Shown here: piece after piece, positions 33,766-46,120 of the stretch
Layout: each line of letters opens with the position of its first letter
Numbering within the stretch: position 1 is the stretch's first letter
From: CAZABC01 sp964483405
GTDB lineage: Bacteria > Chloroflexota > Limnocylindria > Limnocylindrales > CSP1-4
Length of the DNA: 64,000 bases
Direction of reading: 5' to 3'
Assembly (NCBI GenBank): GCA_964483405.1
Contig: CAZABC010000003.1
Location: 62,001-126,000, forward strand
Notes under the pieces: generated by a model
Told to the model about the DNA's origin: nothing
Databases searched by the model: none
Seen by the model: the letters and a program-made list of their open reading frames with translations, nothing else
Program-made: the position numbers and the translations under genes

Positions 33766-33859
33766 GGTCGGCTCCTTGGGGCGGGTCCTGCCCGCACCAC
33801 GTGTTCGGTCGCCGAGCCGGATCGGATCGCCCGCGGCGGCGACCCGATCGCCCGGCCGC

Positions 33860-35338
33860 TCATCGCCACGTCGGCGGCGCCAGGAGGTCGACCCGCATCG
33901 CCGGATAGCCGGCGGCGTTGCAGCGGTCGATCCGGCCGTCCGCCCCGCGCCCGAAGACGAGCGGCTCGCCGCCGGGCCGACCGTCGCGGATCGTGAAGAC
34001 GAGCGGCTCGCTCGTCGGCTCGAGCGGGTGGTCGGGCTCGCCGTCGGTCGGGTCGCCGACGATGACGAGCCGGCCGTCGCGCCAGTCGACGACGATGTCC
34101 GTGCCGAACTCGGGGTCGCGGTACGTGCCGAGCAGCTCGCGCCAGGCGTCGGGCGCCGGCTCGGGCGGCGCCGCCAGCGGGACCCGGTCGTCGGCCTCGC
34201 GGATCGCCGGCAGGACCGCCTCCACGAGCGTCCGGGCGAGCGTCGAGGCAGGGCCGACGCCGTTCAGCAGGACGATCGCGCCGACCCGACCGGCGGCCGA
34301 GAAGGAGACGTTCGACAGGAAGCCCCACAGCGCCCCGGAGTGGCCGACGAGGATCGTCTCGCCCTTCCGGGTCGCGTACCAGCAGAGGCCCTGCGCCTCG
34401 GTCAGGTCGGGCTTGGAGGCGAACGTCGGCCGGTGCATCTCGGCGAGCGTCCGGCCGGCGAGCACCTGGCCCGGACCCCGCTCGAGGGCCGGGTCCGCCC
34501 GCAGCTGCTGGGCGACCCAGCGGCCGAGGTCCTCGAGCGTCGACCACAGCCCGCCGTCGGCGGTCGCGGTGTCCGAGGCGATGTCCCGGGCGACCGGTGG
34601 CCGGTCGTCGCGGGCCCGGGCGTCGTGGCCGACCGCCCGGCGGGGGGACTGCTCCTCGTCCGGGTGCCAGACGGTGTCGCGCATCCCGAGCGGATCGAGG
34701 ACGGTGGCCCGGGCATGCTGCGGGAACGGCACGCCGGCGATCCGGGCGACGATCAGGCCGAGCAGCTCGAAGCCGAGGTTGCTGTACTTGTGGTCGACCT
34801 CGGGCGGGGTGGCGACCCTCGCGAGCGGGAGGGCGGCGAGGAGCTCGGCCGGTCGGTACATCCAGATCCGGTCGGTGTCCTGCCACGGCGCCTCACCCTG
34901 GAGTCCCGAGGTGTGCTGGAGCAGCCGGCGGATCGTCAGGGCCTCGATCGAGCCGAACGGATCGGCCACGGCCGCGAGCTCCGGCAGGTGGCGGACCGCG
35001 GGATCGTCGAGGCCGAGGCGGCCCTCGTCGCGGAGCTGGAGGACCGTCGTCGCGGTGATCGTCTTGCTGATCGAGGCGATGCGGTAGAGCGTCCGCTCGT
35101 CGGGGCGCCGGCCGGTCGCCGGGTCGGCGAACCCGGCGCCGTGCCACCAGCGCAGGCCGTCGCGCGTCGCGATCCCGGCGGCGACCCCGGGCAGCCGGTG
35201 CTCGCGGCGGAACGCGCCGACCTTCGAGGCGAGGATCGGGGCCAGCTCGGCGACCACCGCGTCGACGACCGGCTCGGCGATCGCCCCGTCGGGCTCCGGG
35301 TGCTCGGGTCGGGTACCCAGCGTCGCGGTCTCGCTCAT
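33860..35338 (-). CDS. Serine hydrolase, class C beta-lactamase/PBP-like
   Basis: A 492-residue protein of the class C beta-lactamase fold (penicillin-binding-protein-like esterases and D-peptidases). The nucleophile motif is SISK (S89-K92), the second is YSN in DHKYSNLGFELLG and the third is HSG in LVGHSGALWGF. A C-terminal lipocalin-like domain (about 400-492, LGTYRDPEFGTDIVVDWRDGRLVIVG) follows, as in many soil bacterial homologues. No signal peptide is visible, so it is probably cytosolic. GGAGG 6 bases before the ATG decides the start. Confidence 0.9.
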   Translation of the reverse strand: MSETATLGTRPEHPEPDGAIAEPVVDAVVAELAPILASKVGAFRREHRLPGVAAGIATRDGLRWWHGAGFADPATGRRPDERTLYRIASISKTITATTVLQLRDEGRLGLDDPAVRHLPELAAVADPFGSIEALTIRRLLQHTSGLQGEAPWQDTDRIWMYRPAELLAALPLARVATPPEVDHKYSNLGFELLGLIVARIAGVPFPQHARATVLDPLGMRDTVWHPDEEQSPRRAVGHDARARDDRPPVARDIASDTATADGGLWSTLEDLGRWVAQQLRADPALERGPGQVLAGRTLAEMHRPTFASKPDLTEAQGLCWYATRKGETILVGHSGALWGFLSNVSFSAAGRVGAIVLLNGVGPASTLARTLVEAVLPAIREADDRVPLAAPPEPAPDAWRELLGTYRDPEFGTDIVVDWRDGRLVIVGDPTDGEPDHPLEPTSEPLVFTIRDGRPGGEPLVFGRGADGRIDRCNAAGYPAMRVDLLAPPTWR

Positions 35339-35384
35339 GGCGTGCCTCCTCCCGGCCACGGGGTCCGGACGCGCGCCCCGACGA

Positions 35385-38839
<3,455 letters not shown>

Positions 38840-38843
<4 letters not shown>

Positions 38844-40018
38844 CGGCGACGGTCCGCGACGGCCGTCGCCGCCGCGACGAACCGGTCGAAGACCGCGAGC
38901 GCGTCGAGCGGTCCGGGGGCGCCCTCGGGGTGGTACTGGACCGTCTCGATCGGCCGTTCGCGATGCCGCAGTCCCTCGACCGAACCGTCGTTGAGGTTGC
39001 GCTGGCTGACGAAGAAGCCGCTCGCGGCGGGCAGCGTTTCGCCGACGACCTGGACCTCGTGGTTCTGGGCGGTGACCTGGACGAGGCCGGTTTCGACGTC
39101 CTGGACCGGGTGGTTCGCCCCGTGGTGGCCGAACCGCAGCCGACGGGTCTCGGCTCCCGCCGAGCGGCCGACGATCTGGTGGCCGAGGCAGATCCCGAGG
39201 AGTGGCCGACCGTCCGCGACGATCGCGCGGGCGAGCGCCACCTGGGCGTCGAGCCGGGCCGGGTCGCCAGGTCCGGGCGATAGGACGACCCCGTCGACGT
39301 CGCTCGCGAGGACCTCGGGCGGGTCGGCGGTGTGCGGCAGGATCCGGACGCGGACGCCGCGGCGGCGGAGGCTCGCGACGATGTTCGCCTTCAGGCCGAG
39401 GTCGACGATCGCGACGAGCGGACCCCCCTCGGCCGCGTTGCCGATCTCGGCGACCGAGGCGGGCGAGACCTGGGCGACGAAGTCCTGGTCCTCCCAGCGC
39501 GGGACCGCGGCCGCCGCGGCGGTCGCCCGGCCTGGGTCGGTCGCGCCCGGGGCCGTGATGAGGGCCCGCTGGCAGCCGGTCTCCCGGAGCCGCCGAGCGA
39601 GCGCCCGGGTGTCGACGCCGGCGATGGCGGGGATCCGGTGGCCGCGCAGGAGCGTGGCGAGCTGGCGAGCGTCCTCGAGGACGGCGGCGGTCGCGGTCGC
39701 CACGACGAGTCCGCGGAGCCAGGGTCGGAGCGACTGGTCGTCGTCGGGCAGCCGCCCGTAGTTGCCGATGAGCGGGTAGGTCATCACGACGACCTGGCCG
39801 GCGTACGAGGGGTCGGTGCAGACCTCCTGGTAGCCGGTCTGGCTCGTGTTGACGACGAGGTCGCCGCCGGCGGCGACCGGCGCACCGAAGGCGATGCCCG
39901 GGAAGACGGTGCCGTCCTCGAGGGCGAGCAGGGCGGGGCCGTGGTCGCCGATCCGCGGGTCGACGAGGGCGGACGAGCGCGGCAGCGGGACGGATCGTGG
40001 GCTGCTGGCGCCGGTCAT
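38840..40018 (-). CDS. carA: Carbamoyl-phosphate synthase small subunit
   Basis: CarA is the glutamine amidotransferase that feeds ammonia to CarB. The 392-residue protein has the CarA N-terminal domain (ALLALEDGTVFPGIAFG, then NTSQTGYQEVCTDPSYAGQVV) and a class I amidotransferase with Cys in GICLGHQIVG and His-Glu in YHPEG. No Shine-Dalgarno sequence precedes the ATG at 40018. Instead it overlaps the stop of a 20-codon leader ORF (ATGA). With the PyrR loops upstream, this implies pyrimidine-controlled, translationally coupled expression. Confidence 0.96.
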
Positions 40019-40077
40019 CGGGCCCCGGAAACGAGAACGCCACCGGCCCGGGGGGCGCGGTGGACGCACGGGAACAC
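40015..40077 (-). CDS. 20-codon leader ORF coupled to carA
   Basis: A GTG at 40077, with AAGGAGG 9 bases upstream, opens VFPCVHRAPRAGGVLVSGAR, whose TGA shares bases with the carA ATG (ATGA). The only good Shine-Dalgarno sequence in the carA leader belongs to this ORF and lies 3 bases after the second PyrR loop. Translating ribosomes would be delivered directly onto the carA start. The peptide itself shows no feature. The ORF could be chance, but the combination of overlap and Shine-Dalgarno placement argues otherwise. Confidence 0.55.
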   Translation of the reverse strand: MFPCVHRAPRAGGVLVSGAR

Positions 40078-40094
40078 GCTCGATCGCCTCCTTC

Positions 40095-40158
40095 CCGGCC
40101 TCACGGGACCGGTCCACCGGCCTCACGGGACCGGCCGCCAAGGGACGCTGTCAGGGTA
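40095..40158 (-). promoter_or_regulatory. car promoter and tandem PyrR-binding loops
   Basis: On the minus strand an extended -10 (TGCTACCCT, hexamer at 40153-40158) is followed by two identical 18-base copies (40117-40134 and 40095-40112) containing GGUCCCGUGAGGCC in RNA form. Each fits the PyrR consensus ARUCCNGNGAGGYU, forming a 4-bp stem closing the hexaloop CCGUGA; the only difference from consensus is a G-C closing pair. PyrR with UMP binds such loops and lowers pyr gene expression. The second loop ends 3 bases before AAGGAGG, suggesting translational control as in mycobacteria. Confidence 0.88.
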
Positions 40159-43100
40159 GCACGCGATCGGGGCGGCCCGGGCGGCCGAGCCCGAGCCGGG
40201 TGGCGGCGACGGCGGCCTCGGTCCGGTTCGCCACCCCCAGCTTGCCGAGGATGTTCGACACGTGGACGCCCGCCGTCTTGACGCTGATGCCGAGCGCCTC
40301 GGCGATCTCGGGGTTCGACCAGCCCAACGCCACGAGGCCGAGGACCTCCTGCTCGCGCTCGGTCAGCGCGCCGCCGGGACCCGGCCTCGTCGCGCCCGGG
40401 CCGGTCGCGCCGAGGGCCGTCGGCTCAGTCGCCAGGCGGGCCAGCCGCCCGAGCCCCACGATCCGGTCGACGAGCGGGGCCGCCCCGAGCTCGTCCGCGG
40501 CGACGCGGGCCTCGGCGAGGTGCTCGCGGGCGATCGATCGCGGCCCGCCGCTCGCGAGGACCGCGGCCCCGGCGCGATACCGCGCGTACGCGGCGGGCAA
40601 CGGGCGGCCGAGCCTCGACCACCGCGCGACCGCCACGACCCAAGCCGCCGGATCGTCGCGCCCCTCGAGGCGACCGAGTTCGGCGCGGCCGAGGGCGACG
40701 ATCGCCGGCGCCCGCGCGTCGCCGGCGATGGCCTCGACGGGGCGGTCCGCGGCACGTCCGGACAGCGCCGCGTCGGCCGTGGCGGGATCGGCCGGGATCC
40801 AGCGCCGGGCCCCCTCGACCAGTCGACGGCCGCGCTCGACCGCCTCCGTGACCGCGGCCGCCCTGCCGGATGGCCTGGCGACCTCGGCGGCGTCCGCCTC
40901 GATCCGGAGCCCGTTGACGACGATCCAGCCGAGCGCCGGGTCGGGCGCGCCGGGCGCCGGGTCGAGGGCGAGCGCCGCGTCGACCGCGCTCCGACCTGCC
41001 TCGAGGTCGTCGACCCAGGCGGCCCGCTCGACCCCGGCCCCGAGGAGCGCCATCCGGTGCTCCACGACACCCGGTCGGGCGACGAGCGCCTCCGCCTCGG
41101 CGAGCGCGAGGCGGGCTCGAGCGTCGTCCCCGGTCGCGGCGGCCAGCCGCGCTTCCTGGATCCGGACGTAGGCCAGCCCCCTCGCCACGGGTCGGAGCGC
41201 GAGCGCCCGGTCGACAGTCGCCGCTGCGTCGGACCAGCGACCGAGGTGGAAGCGCAACCGCGCCGCGTGCCCGAGCAGGATCCCGCCGAACGTCCTCCCG
41301 AGCCCCGATCGCTCGACGGCGACGAACCCCTCGTTCGCGGCGGCGAGGGCCTCCTCGGTCCGCCCGGCCCGGTCGAGGAGCCCGACGAGGTTCGTGTAGC
41401 CGAGGGCGACCCCCTCGACGCTGCTGAGGACCTCGGCGATCCGGAGCGCCTCGCGGAACCGGGCCACCCCCGCATCGACGTCGCCCAGCATCCCGGTCGC
41501 CCAACCGGCGACCCCGAGCGCGAGCGCTTCTTCCGGGAGCCCGGACGCGGCACGCGCGACGATGAGGGCGGCCTCGGCCCCCTCGAGCGCCTCGCGCGGA
41601 CGACCGGCGAGCATCTCGAGCCCGGCGGCATGGGCGAGGGCCCGGGCGCGGGCCGTCGACGGCGGCGCCGACGGGACGATCCGGAGCGCCTCGGCGACCG
41701 CCTCGGCGGCGGCCGGCCGGTCGCCCGCCTCCCAGAGGAACCACCGGAGCCGCTCCCGGAGGTCGCCGGCGCGGGCCGGCTCGTGGACCGGGTCGACGAT
41801 CGTGATCGCCTCGCGGATCAGCGCGACCGCCCGGTCGTAGTCGCCGTCGAGGGCGGCCGCCTCCGCCGTCGCCTCGAGCAGGTCCGGCCGGGCGATGCCG
41901 GCGGCATCCTCGGCGACAGCCGGCCCGTGCGCGGTCGCGACCTGGTCCCACAGCGCGAGCGCCCGCTCGTCGTGGCGGCGGGCCTCGGGGAAGGCATAGA
42001 CGCGGAAGGCCGCCCGACCGGCACGGACGTGCGCACCGAGCGCGCGGCGCGGCTCGTCGGCCGCATCCCAGTGGATCGCCAGCTCCGCCGGCGGCACGCC
42101 GTCCGGGTCGGTCCGCGCCCGTGTCGCCAGGGCGGTCGCGAACGCGGCGTGGAGGCGGCGCCGCTCGCGCGGGAACAGCTCGTCGTACACGGCGTCGCGG
42201 AGGAGCCCGTGGCGGAACCGGTGGCGCGGTCCGTCGTCGCCGCCCGGCGTCCGGACGAGGATGCCGGTGTCGGTCGCCTCGCGCATCGCGGCGTGGACGG
42301 CGCCCTCCGGCAGCCCCAGCGCGTCGGCGAGCAGCCCGTCGTCGACCTCGCGGCCGGCCGCGGAGGCTGCCCGGAGCACCGCGAGCGCGGTCGGCTCGAG
42401 CACCGCAAGGCGAGCCGCGACGAGCTCGCGGAGGCGGTCGGGGATGTCGGTCACGCCCGCCGCCGCGGCCTCGGCCAGCGCCTCGGTGAGGAACGGGTTG
42501 CCGCCGGCCCGGTCGACGATCCCATCGACGAGCGACGCCTGGGGCTCGTGCCCGAGCACCTGGGCCACGAGCGCCGCGACGTCGGCGGCCGGGAGCGGCC
42601 CGACGTCGAGCCGGTCGACCTCGGGCAGCCGGCCGAGCTCGGCGAGCCAGTGCCGCGACCCCTCCTCGTCGGCGAGCCCCGGGTCGTCGGTCCGGATCGT
42701 CAGGACGAGGAGGAGGCGCTCCCCGCTCAGGCCACGGACGACGAACTCGAGGAGGTCGCGACTCGAGCGGTCGATCCACTGGACGTCCTCGACCACGACG
42801 ACGAGCGGCGCCCGCCGCGCCAGACGCTCGAGGACCGAGGCGACGAGCTCGAAGAGGCGGATCTGGCTCGCCGGGTCGACGGGGGCTTGCGGGACGTCGG
42901 CTGCCCGGTCGACGAGCTCCGGGACGAGTCGGGCGAGGTCGGCCCGGCCCGGCCCGAGGATCGCCGCGAGCTCCCCGGGCGCGACGGCCCGGCGGAGCGA
43001 GCGGAGGAGCGCGACCACCGGCGCATACGGCGGGCCCCCGCGGCCGAGCGGCAGGCAGTCGCCATCGAGGACGGTGGACCCGGTCGCGGCCGCCTCGTCG

Positions 43101-43258
43101 GCGAGCCGGCCGACCAGGCGGGTCTTGCCGACGCCGGCCTCGCCGGCGACCAGGACGACGCGGGGGGTCCCGGACGCGGCGGCCCGGAGCCGGGCATCGA
43201 GCCACGCGAGCTCGTCGACCCGACCGATGAGACGCCCTTGCGTCCGGCGTTCGGTCAC
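40151..43258 (-). CDS. Large LuxR/MalT-type (LAL) ATP-dependent regulator
   Basis: A 1035-residue transcription activator. An N-terminal AAA/STAND ATPase has Walker A GEAGVGKT (39-46) and VVVVEDVQWID as Walker B. A long middle is built of TPR-like helical repeats, and the C-terminal LuxR helix-turn-helix reads LTEREQEVLGLVALGWSNPEIAEALGISVKTAGVHVSNILGKL. Such LAL regulators respond to a metabolite or partner protein. The start is GTG with TATCCT 9 bases upstream. The car promoter begins inside its stop codon region, so read-through into carA is possible. Confidence 0.93.
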   Translation of the reverse strand: MTERRTQGRLIGRVDELAWLDARLRAAASGTPRVVLVAGEAGVGKTRLVGRLADEAAATGSTVLDGDCLPLGRGGPPYAPVVALLRSLRRAVAPGELAAILGPGRADLARLVPELVDRAADVPQAPVDPASQIRLFELVASVLERLARRAPLVVVVEDVQWIDRSSRDLLEFVVRGLSGERLLLVLTIRTDDPGLADEEGSRHWLAELGRLPEVDRLDVGPLPAADVAALVAQVLGHEPQASLVDGIVDRAGGNPFLTEALAEAAAAGVTDIPDRLRELVAARLAVLEPTALAVLRAASAAGREVDDGLLADALGLPEGAVHAAMREATDTGILVRTPGGDDGPRHRFRHGLLRDAVYDELFPRERRRLHAAFATALATRARTDPDGVPPAELAIHWDAADEPRRALGAHVRAGRAAFRVYAFPEARRHDERALALWDQVATAHGPAVAEDAAGIARPDLLEATAEAAALDGDYDRAVALIREAITIVDPVHEPARAGDLRERLRWFLWEAGDRPAAAEAVAEALRIVPSAPPSTARARALAHAAGLEMLAGRPREALEGAEAALIVARAASGLPEEALALGVAGWATGMLGDVDAGVARFREALRIAEVLSSVEGVALGYTNLVGLLDRAGRTEEALAAANEGFVAVERSGLGRTFGGILLGHAARLRFHLGRWSDAAATVDRALALRPVARGLAYVRIQEARLAAATGDDARARLALAEAEALVARPGVVEHRMALLGAGVERAAWVDDLEAGRSAVDAALALDPAPGAPDPALGWIVVNGLRIEADAAEVARPSGRAAAVTEAVERGRRLVEGARRWIPADPATADAALSGRAADRPVEAIAGDARAPAIVALGRAELGRLEGRDDPAAWVVAVARWSRLGRPLPAAYARYRAGAAVLASGGPRSIAREHLAEARVAADELGAAPLVDRIVGLGRLARLATEPTALGATGPGATRPGPGGALTEREQEVLGLVALGWSNPEIAEALGISVKTAGVHVSNILGKLGVANRTEAAVAATRLGLGRPGRPDRVLP

Positions 43259-43267
43259 GGCCCCGCA

Positions 43268-43273
43268 AGGATA
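43268..43273 (-). promoter_or_regulatory. -10 box upstream of the LAL regulator
   Basis: TATCCT on the minus strand lies 9 bases before the GTG at 43258. The leader would be at most a few bases, so the message is close to leaderless. Confidence 0.45.
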
Positions 43274-43331
43274 CGTCCGGGTCCGACGCCCGCGACGCCC
43301 CCGCGCTCGTGGTGGCGCTCGCGACGCCGGT

Positions 43332-43871
43332 CTACATCTGGGTCGCGACCGGCGAGGGACCCGCGGCCAGCAGCTCCTGCCGGAGCCGCGCCCGCGCCCG
43401 GCAGAGGCGAGTGCGGATCGCGACCGCCGATACCCCGAAGCGATCGCCGATCTCGGGACCCGGCAGCCCCGACGCAGCCAGCATGACGACCTCGCGGTCG
43501 AGTGGGCTCAGCGTCCCGAGGGCGCGCCGGAGCTCGGCGTCCTCCTCGCGACGGACGGCGACGTCCTCCGGTGAGGCGACGATCCGCCGCTCGGCGAGGG
43601 CTGGCGCGTGCCGGACCGCCACCTGGTGCCGCCGACCCGTGCTCGTCGCGAGGTTCGCCGCAACACGGTGGAGCCAGGCGCGGGGGTCGTCGGGAGCGCG
43701 ACCGGCCATGGCCTCGCGGTGGAGCCGCAGGAGCGCCTCCTGGAGGTGATCCTCGGCCGCGACCGCGTCGCGCGTCCGGGCGCGGAGCGCGCCGAGCACC
43801 TCGGCGCCGTGGAGACGGTAGACGTGGGCGGCGAGCGTCTCGGCTGGGATCGCGGCCGTCTGGTCGTCCAT
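43332..43871 (-). CDS. ECF-type sigma factor (SigJ-like fold, regions 2 and 4)
   Basis: A 179-residue sigma factor with region 2 (HGAEVLGALRARTRDAVAAEDHLQEALLRLHREA) and region 4 (LSPLDREVVMLAASGLPGPEIGDRFGVSAVAIRTRLCRARARL). The core-binding part is somewhat divergent. No anti-sigma gene overlaps it, unlike the other two ECF genes in the window; the LAL regulator lies 73 bases downstream on the same strand. The ATG at 43871 is chosen because GAGGA stands 9 bases upstream; the frame is open much further but has no supported start. Confidence 0.85.
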   Translation of the reverse strand: MDDQTAAIPAETLAAHVYRLHGAEVLGALRARTRDAVAAEDHLQEALLRLHREAMAGRAPDDPRAWLHRVAANLATSTGRRHQVAVRHAPALAERRIVASPEDVAVRREEDAELRRALGTLSPLDREVVMLAASGLPGPEIGDRFGVSAVAIRTRLCRARARLRQELLAAGPSPVATQM

Positions 43872-44129
43872 TCGATGGGTCCTCGTCCGGCCGGTGGTGA
43901 GCCCCGGCCTGCGGACCACGGTCCGTCTAAGGCGTGGTCGGCGGCATCGGGCGATCGCCCAATGCCGAGCCCCGTCGACCCCGTATCCATCGATGAGGAG
44001 CCGTCGGTGCAACGTTCCGGCGGCTGCGGCGTCGCACCGTCGGAACCCGGCTACCTGGCCGCCGGCCGATCGGCGGACAGCCGGGGCGACGGAAGAGGGC
44101 CTCGTGGACGACGGGCGGTCGATGGCGCC

Positions 44130-44654
44130 ATGACCGATGCCGGCACGCTCCTGGGGATCGGGGCGGTCGTCGTGCTGATCGTCCTGGTGGCGATCGGCGC
44201 CCGGGGCACCGTCACCCGCGCCCGCGGCACGGCCGCGGTCCCGAGCGCCGCGGCGCTGCCGGATGCGCCCATCGAGGGCGCGACGATGATCCGTCGCTAC
44301 GGCGGGAGCTATCGGACGGCGACCAGGGCGTTCGAGGCCGATGCGGCGCTCCACGCCGAGCTGCAGTGGGCAGCGACCTCGGTCGGCTACGTCCCGGGCC
44401 AGTGGCGGCTGACCGACTTCGTCGTGGCGTTCCTGCTCATGCCGATCGTCGTCGGCTGGGTCGTCCTCGCCTACCTCGTCGCCGTCAAGCCGCCCGGCGA
44501 GCTCGTCGTCACGTACGAGTACCGGCCGTCACCCGGTCGCCGGCCCACGGGCCCGGGCGAGCGGCTGCGGCGCCTCGCCGAGCTCCGCGACATCGGCATC
44601 GTCTCGGAGGGCGAGTACGAGGCGAAGCGGGCCGACCTCGTCGCCCAGCTCTGA
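44130..44654 (+). CDS. SHOCT-domain membrane protein
   Basis: A 174-residue protein with two membrane segments (about residues 5-23 and 92-115). It ends with a SHOCT motif (LRRLAELRDIGIVSEGEYEAKRADLVAQL), a short oligomerisation helix pair common at protein C-termini. The region between the segments is soluble and contains YGGSYRTATRAFEADAALHAELQWAATSVGYV. The ATG at 44130 has no strong Shine-Dalgarno sequence. The function is unknown. It ends 35 bases before the convergent tRNA. Confidence 0.75.
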   Translation: MTDAGTLLGIGAVVVLIVLVAIGARGTVTRARGTAAVPSAAALPDAPIEGATMIRRYGGSYRTATRAFEADAALHAELQWAATSVGYVPGQWRLTDFVVAFLLMPIVVGWVVLAYLVAVKPPGELVVTYEYRPSPGRRPTGPGERLRRLAELRDIGIVSEGEYEAKRADLVAQL

Positions 44655-44689
44655 TGCCAGGCGCGACCTCGGTCGTCTTCGTCGTCCAC

Positions 44690-44764
44690 TGGTGAGCCCG
44701 GTCGGATTCGAACCGACAACCTAGTGATTAAGAGTCACTTGCTCTGCCGTTGAGCTACGGGCCC
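44690..44764 (-). tRNA. tRNA-Lys (anticodon CUU), CCA encoded
   Basis: A 75-base tRNA read on the minus strand. Acceptor GGGCCCG pairs with CGGGCTC (one G-U), the D arm is GCTC..GAGC, the anticodon arm AGTGA-CTCTTAA-TCACT gives anticodon CTT (Lys), and the T arm holds GGTTCGAATCC. The discriminator base is A (44693) and CCA is encoded (44690-44692). The mature 5' base is at 44764. Confidence 0.95.
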
Positions 44765-44770
44765 GCGGGA

Positions 44771-44776
44771 AGGATA
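44771..44776 (-). promoter_or_regulatory. -10 box placed directly before the tRNA-Lys 5' end
   Basis: TATCCT on the minus strand ends 6 bases before the first base of the mature tRNA, so initiation at the usual +7 position would start at G1 with no 5' leader. No -35 box is evident. The gene-free 284 bases 44765-45048 show nothing else. Confidence 0.5.
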
Positions 44777-45048
44777 GCCGAACTTCCCTCCCCCGGGCCC
44801 GGCCCCGGTCGGGCCGACCCGGGACCCGTGTCGGCAGGACCGGCGACGCTTCGGTTCGACCATAACGGCGACCGGTTCCTCTCGCTCGATGGCCACAGCC
44901 GCGACGGATGCAGGACACTCGGCGACTGACGCTCGCTGGACCCCGGGGCGCGCGGGATCCACTCGGGGTCCGGCGCGCCCGCGCGGCCCGTGTCCCAGCC
45001 GCCATGGGACGGGGGCACCGAGCGATGGCGACCGGCGGCAGCGTGGAG

Positions 45049-46065
45049 CTACGGCACCGCGACCGGCTCGACGGCGGCGCAGCAGCGCCACAGCCGCAGC
45101 GGCAGCGGCACCTCGACCTGCCGGCGGACGCCGAGCAGGAGGCGGCCGGTCGCACCGTCGGTGTCGCCGTTCGCGGCCGCCTCGACCTCGAGCCAGAGCC
45201 GGGCGCCGCTGGCCGTCGGTGGGACGATCGCCGAGGGGACCGCGAGCGCCGTCGCGACCCGGCTCCACGAGCCGTCGTGGGGAACGCCGTGGACGATCGT
45301 CTCGGTGTAGACGCGTCCGGCGTCGTCGACCAGTCGGACGGTCGCCTGCGGCGTGGCGGCCGGGACGAGCGCCTCGACGACGATCGCGTCGCCGCCGTGC
45401 CAGCCCTCGAGCCGGTCGGGCGACCAGAACGCGACCGAGCCCCGGGTCGGGACGAGATATGGGAGCTCGGCGAGGACCCGACCGGTCACCGCATCCGCGA
45501 CGTGGATCGTCACGTGGCGCTCCCGGGCGGGCGGGGCGAAGCGGACCTCGGCCTCGAACCGGCCGTCCGGCGCCGGATCGGCGGATCCCGACCCGAGGAT
45601 CGCGCCCCAGCCGTCGGCGAGGGTGACCGTCAGGCCGCCTGGCGCCTCCGGCTCGGGCGAGGCCACGGCGTCGCGGACCTGGCCGAAGACACGGACCGAG
45701 GCGACGACCGCCGACTGCCCGTAGCGGCCGGTGCCGAGCGGCAGGTCGACGCCGAGGAGGCCGATCGTCGGGACGGCGACGGCCGGATCGACGTCCGCGG
45801 GGTCCGGGGCCACGGTGGCCGGGGCGCTCGGCGATGCGATCGTGGCCGGTTCGTCGCCGCGTCCAGCCGGGTCGAGCAGCCCGCCCGACCCGAACAGCCC
45901 GATCCCGACGACGAGCGAGATCGCCGCGATCCACCCGACGACGGCACGGCCGCCGCCGGGCCGACCGAGCCGCGCTCGAGCGGCGGATCCCGGCCGGCCG
46001 GCCTCGGGTGCGTCGAGGTCCGCGAGGACGGCGTCGAGATCGAGCGGCTCCCCCATCGCGGCCAT
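45049..46065 (-). CDS. Membrane-anchored hypothetical protein with Ig-like C-terminal region
   Basis: A 338-residue protein. A short cytoplasmic start is followed by one membrane segment (about residues 40-62) and a Pro/Ala-rich stalk (65-100). The extracytoplasmic part has repeated beta-strand-like segments (VFGQVRDAVASPEPEAPGGL, GRFEAEVRFAPPARERHVTI, TVRLVDDAGRVYTETI), as in Gmad2 or other immunoglobulin-like spore-germination or wall proteins. No catalytic motif is visible. The ATG at 46065 has TACACT 6 bases upstream and no Shine-Dalgarno sequence. Confidence 0.65.
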   Translation of the reverse strand: MAAMGEPLDLDAVLADLDAPEAGRPGSAARARLGRPGGGRAVVGWIAAISLVVGIGLFGSGGLLDPAGRGDEPATIASPSAPATVAPDPADVDPAVAVPTIGLLGVDLPLGTGRYGQSAVVASVRVFGQVRDAVASPEPEAPGGLTVTLADGWGAILGSGSADPAPDGRFEAEVRFAPPARERHVTIHVADAVTGRVLAELPYLVPTRGSVAFWSPDRLEGWHGGDAIVVEALVPAATPQATVRLVDDAGRVYTETIVHGVPHDGSWSRVATALAVPSAIVPPTASGARLWLEVEAAANGDTDGATGRLLLGVRRQVEVPLPLRLWRCCAAVEPVAVP

Positions 46066-46071
46066 GGACCG

Positions 46072-46077
46072 AGTGTA
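46072..46077 (-). promoter_or_regulatory. -10 box of a leaderless promoter for the Ig-like protein gene
   Basis: TACACT on the minus strand ends 6 bases before the ATG at 46065, the same arrangement as upstream of the aldehyde dehydrogenase gene. Confidence 0.6.
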
Positions 46078-46120
46078 GGGGCGACGGCGCGCGACGTGAA
46101 GCGCCGGTCGGCCCGGAGCG

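Noticed and set aside
40262..43486. A 1074-codon plus-strand open frame opposite the LAL regulator
   Set aside because: It mirrors the codon bias of the real minus-strand gene and has no motif.
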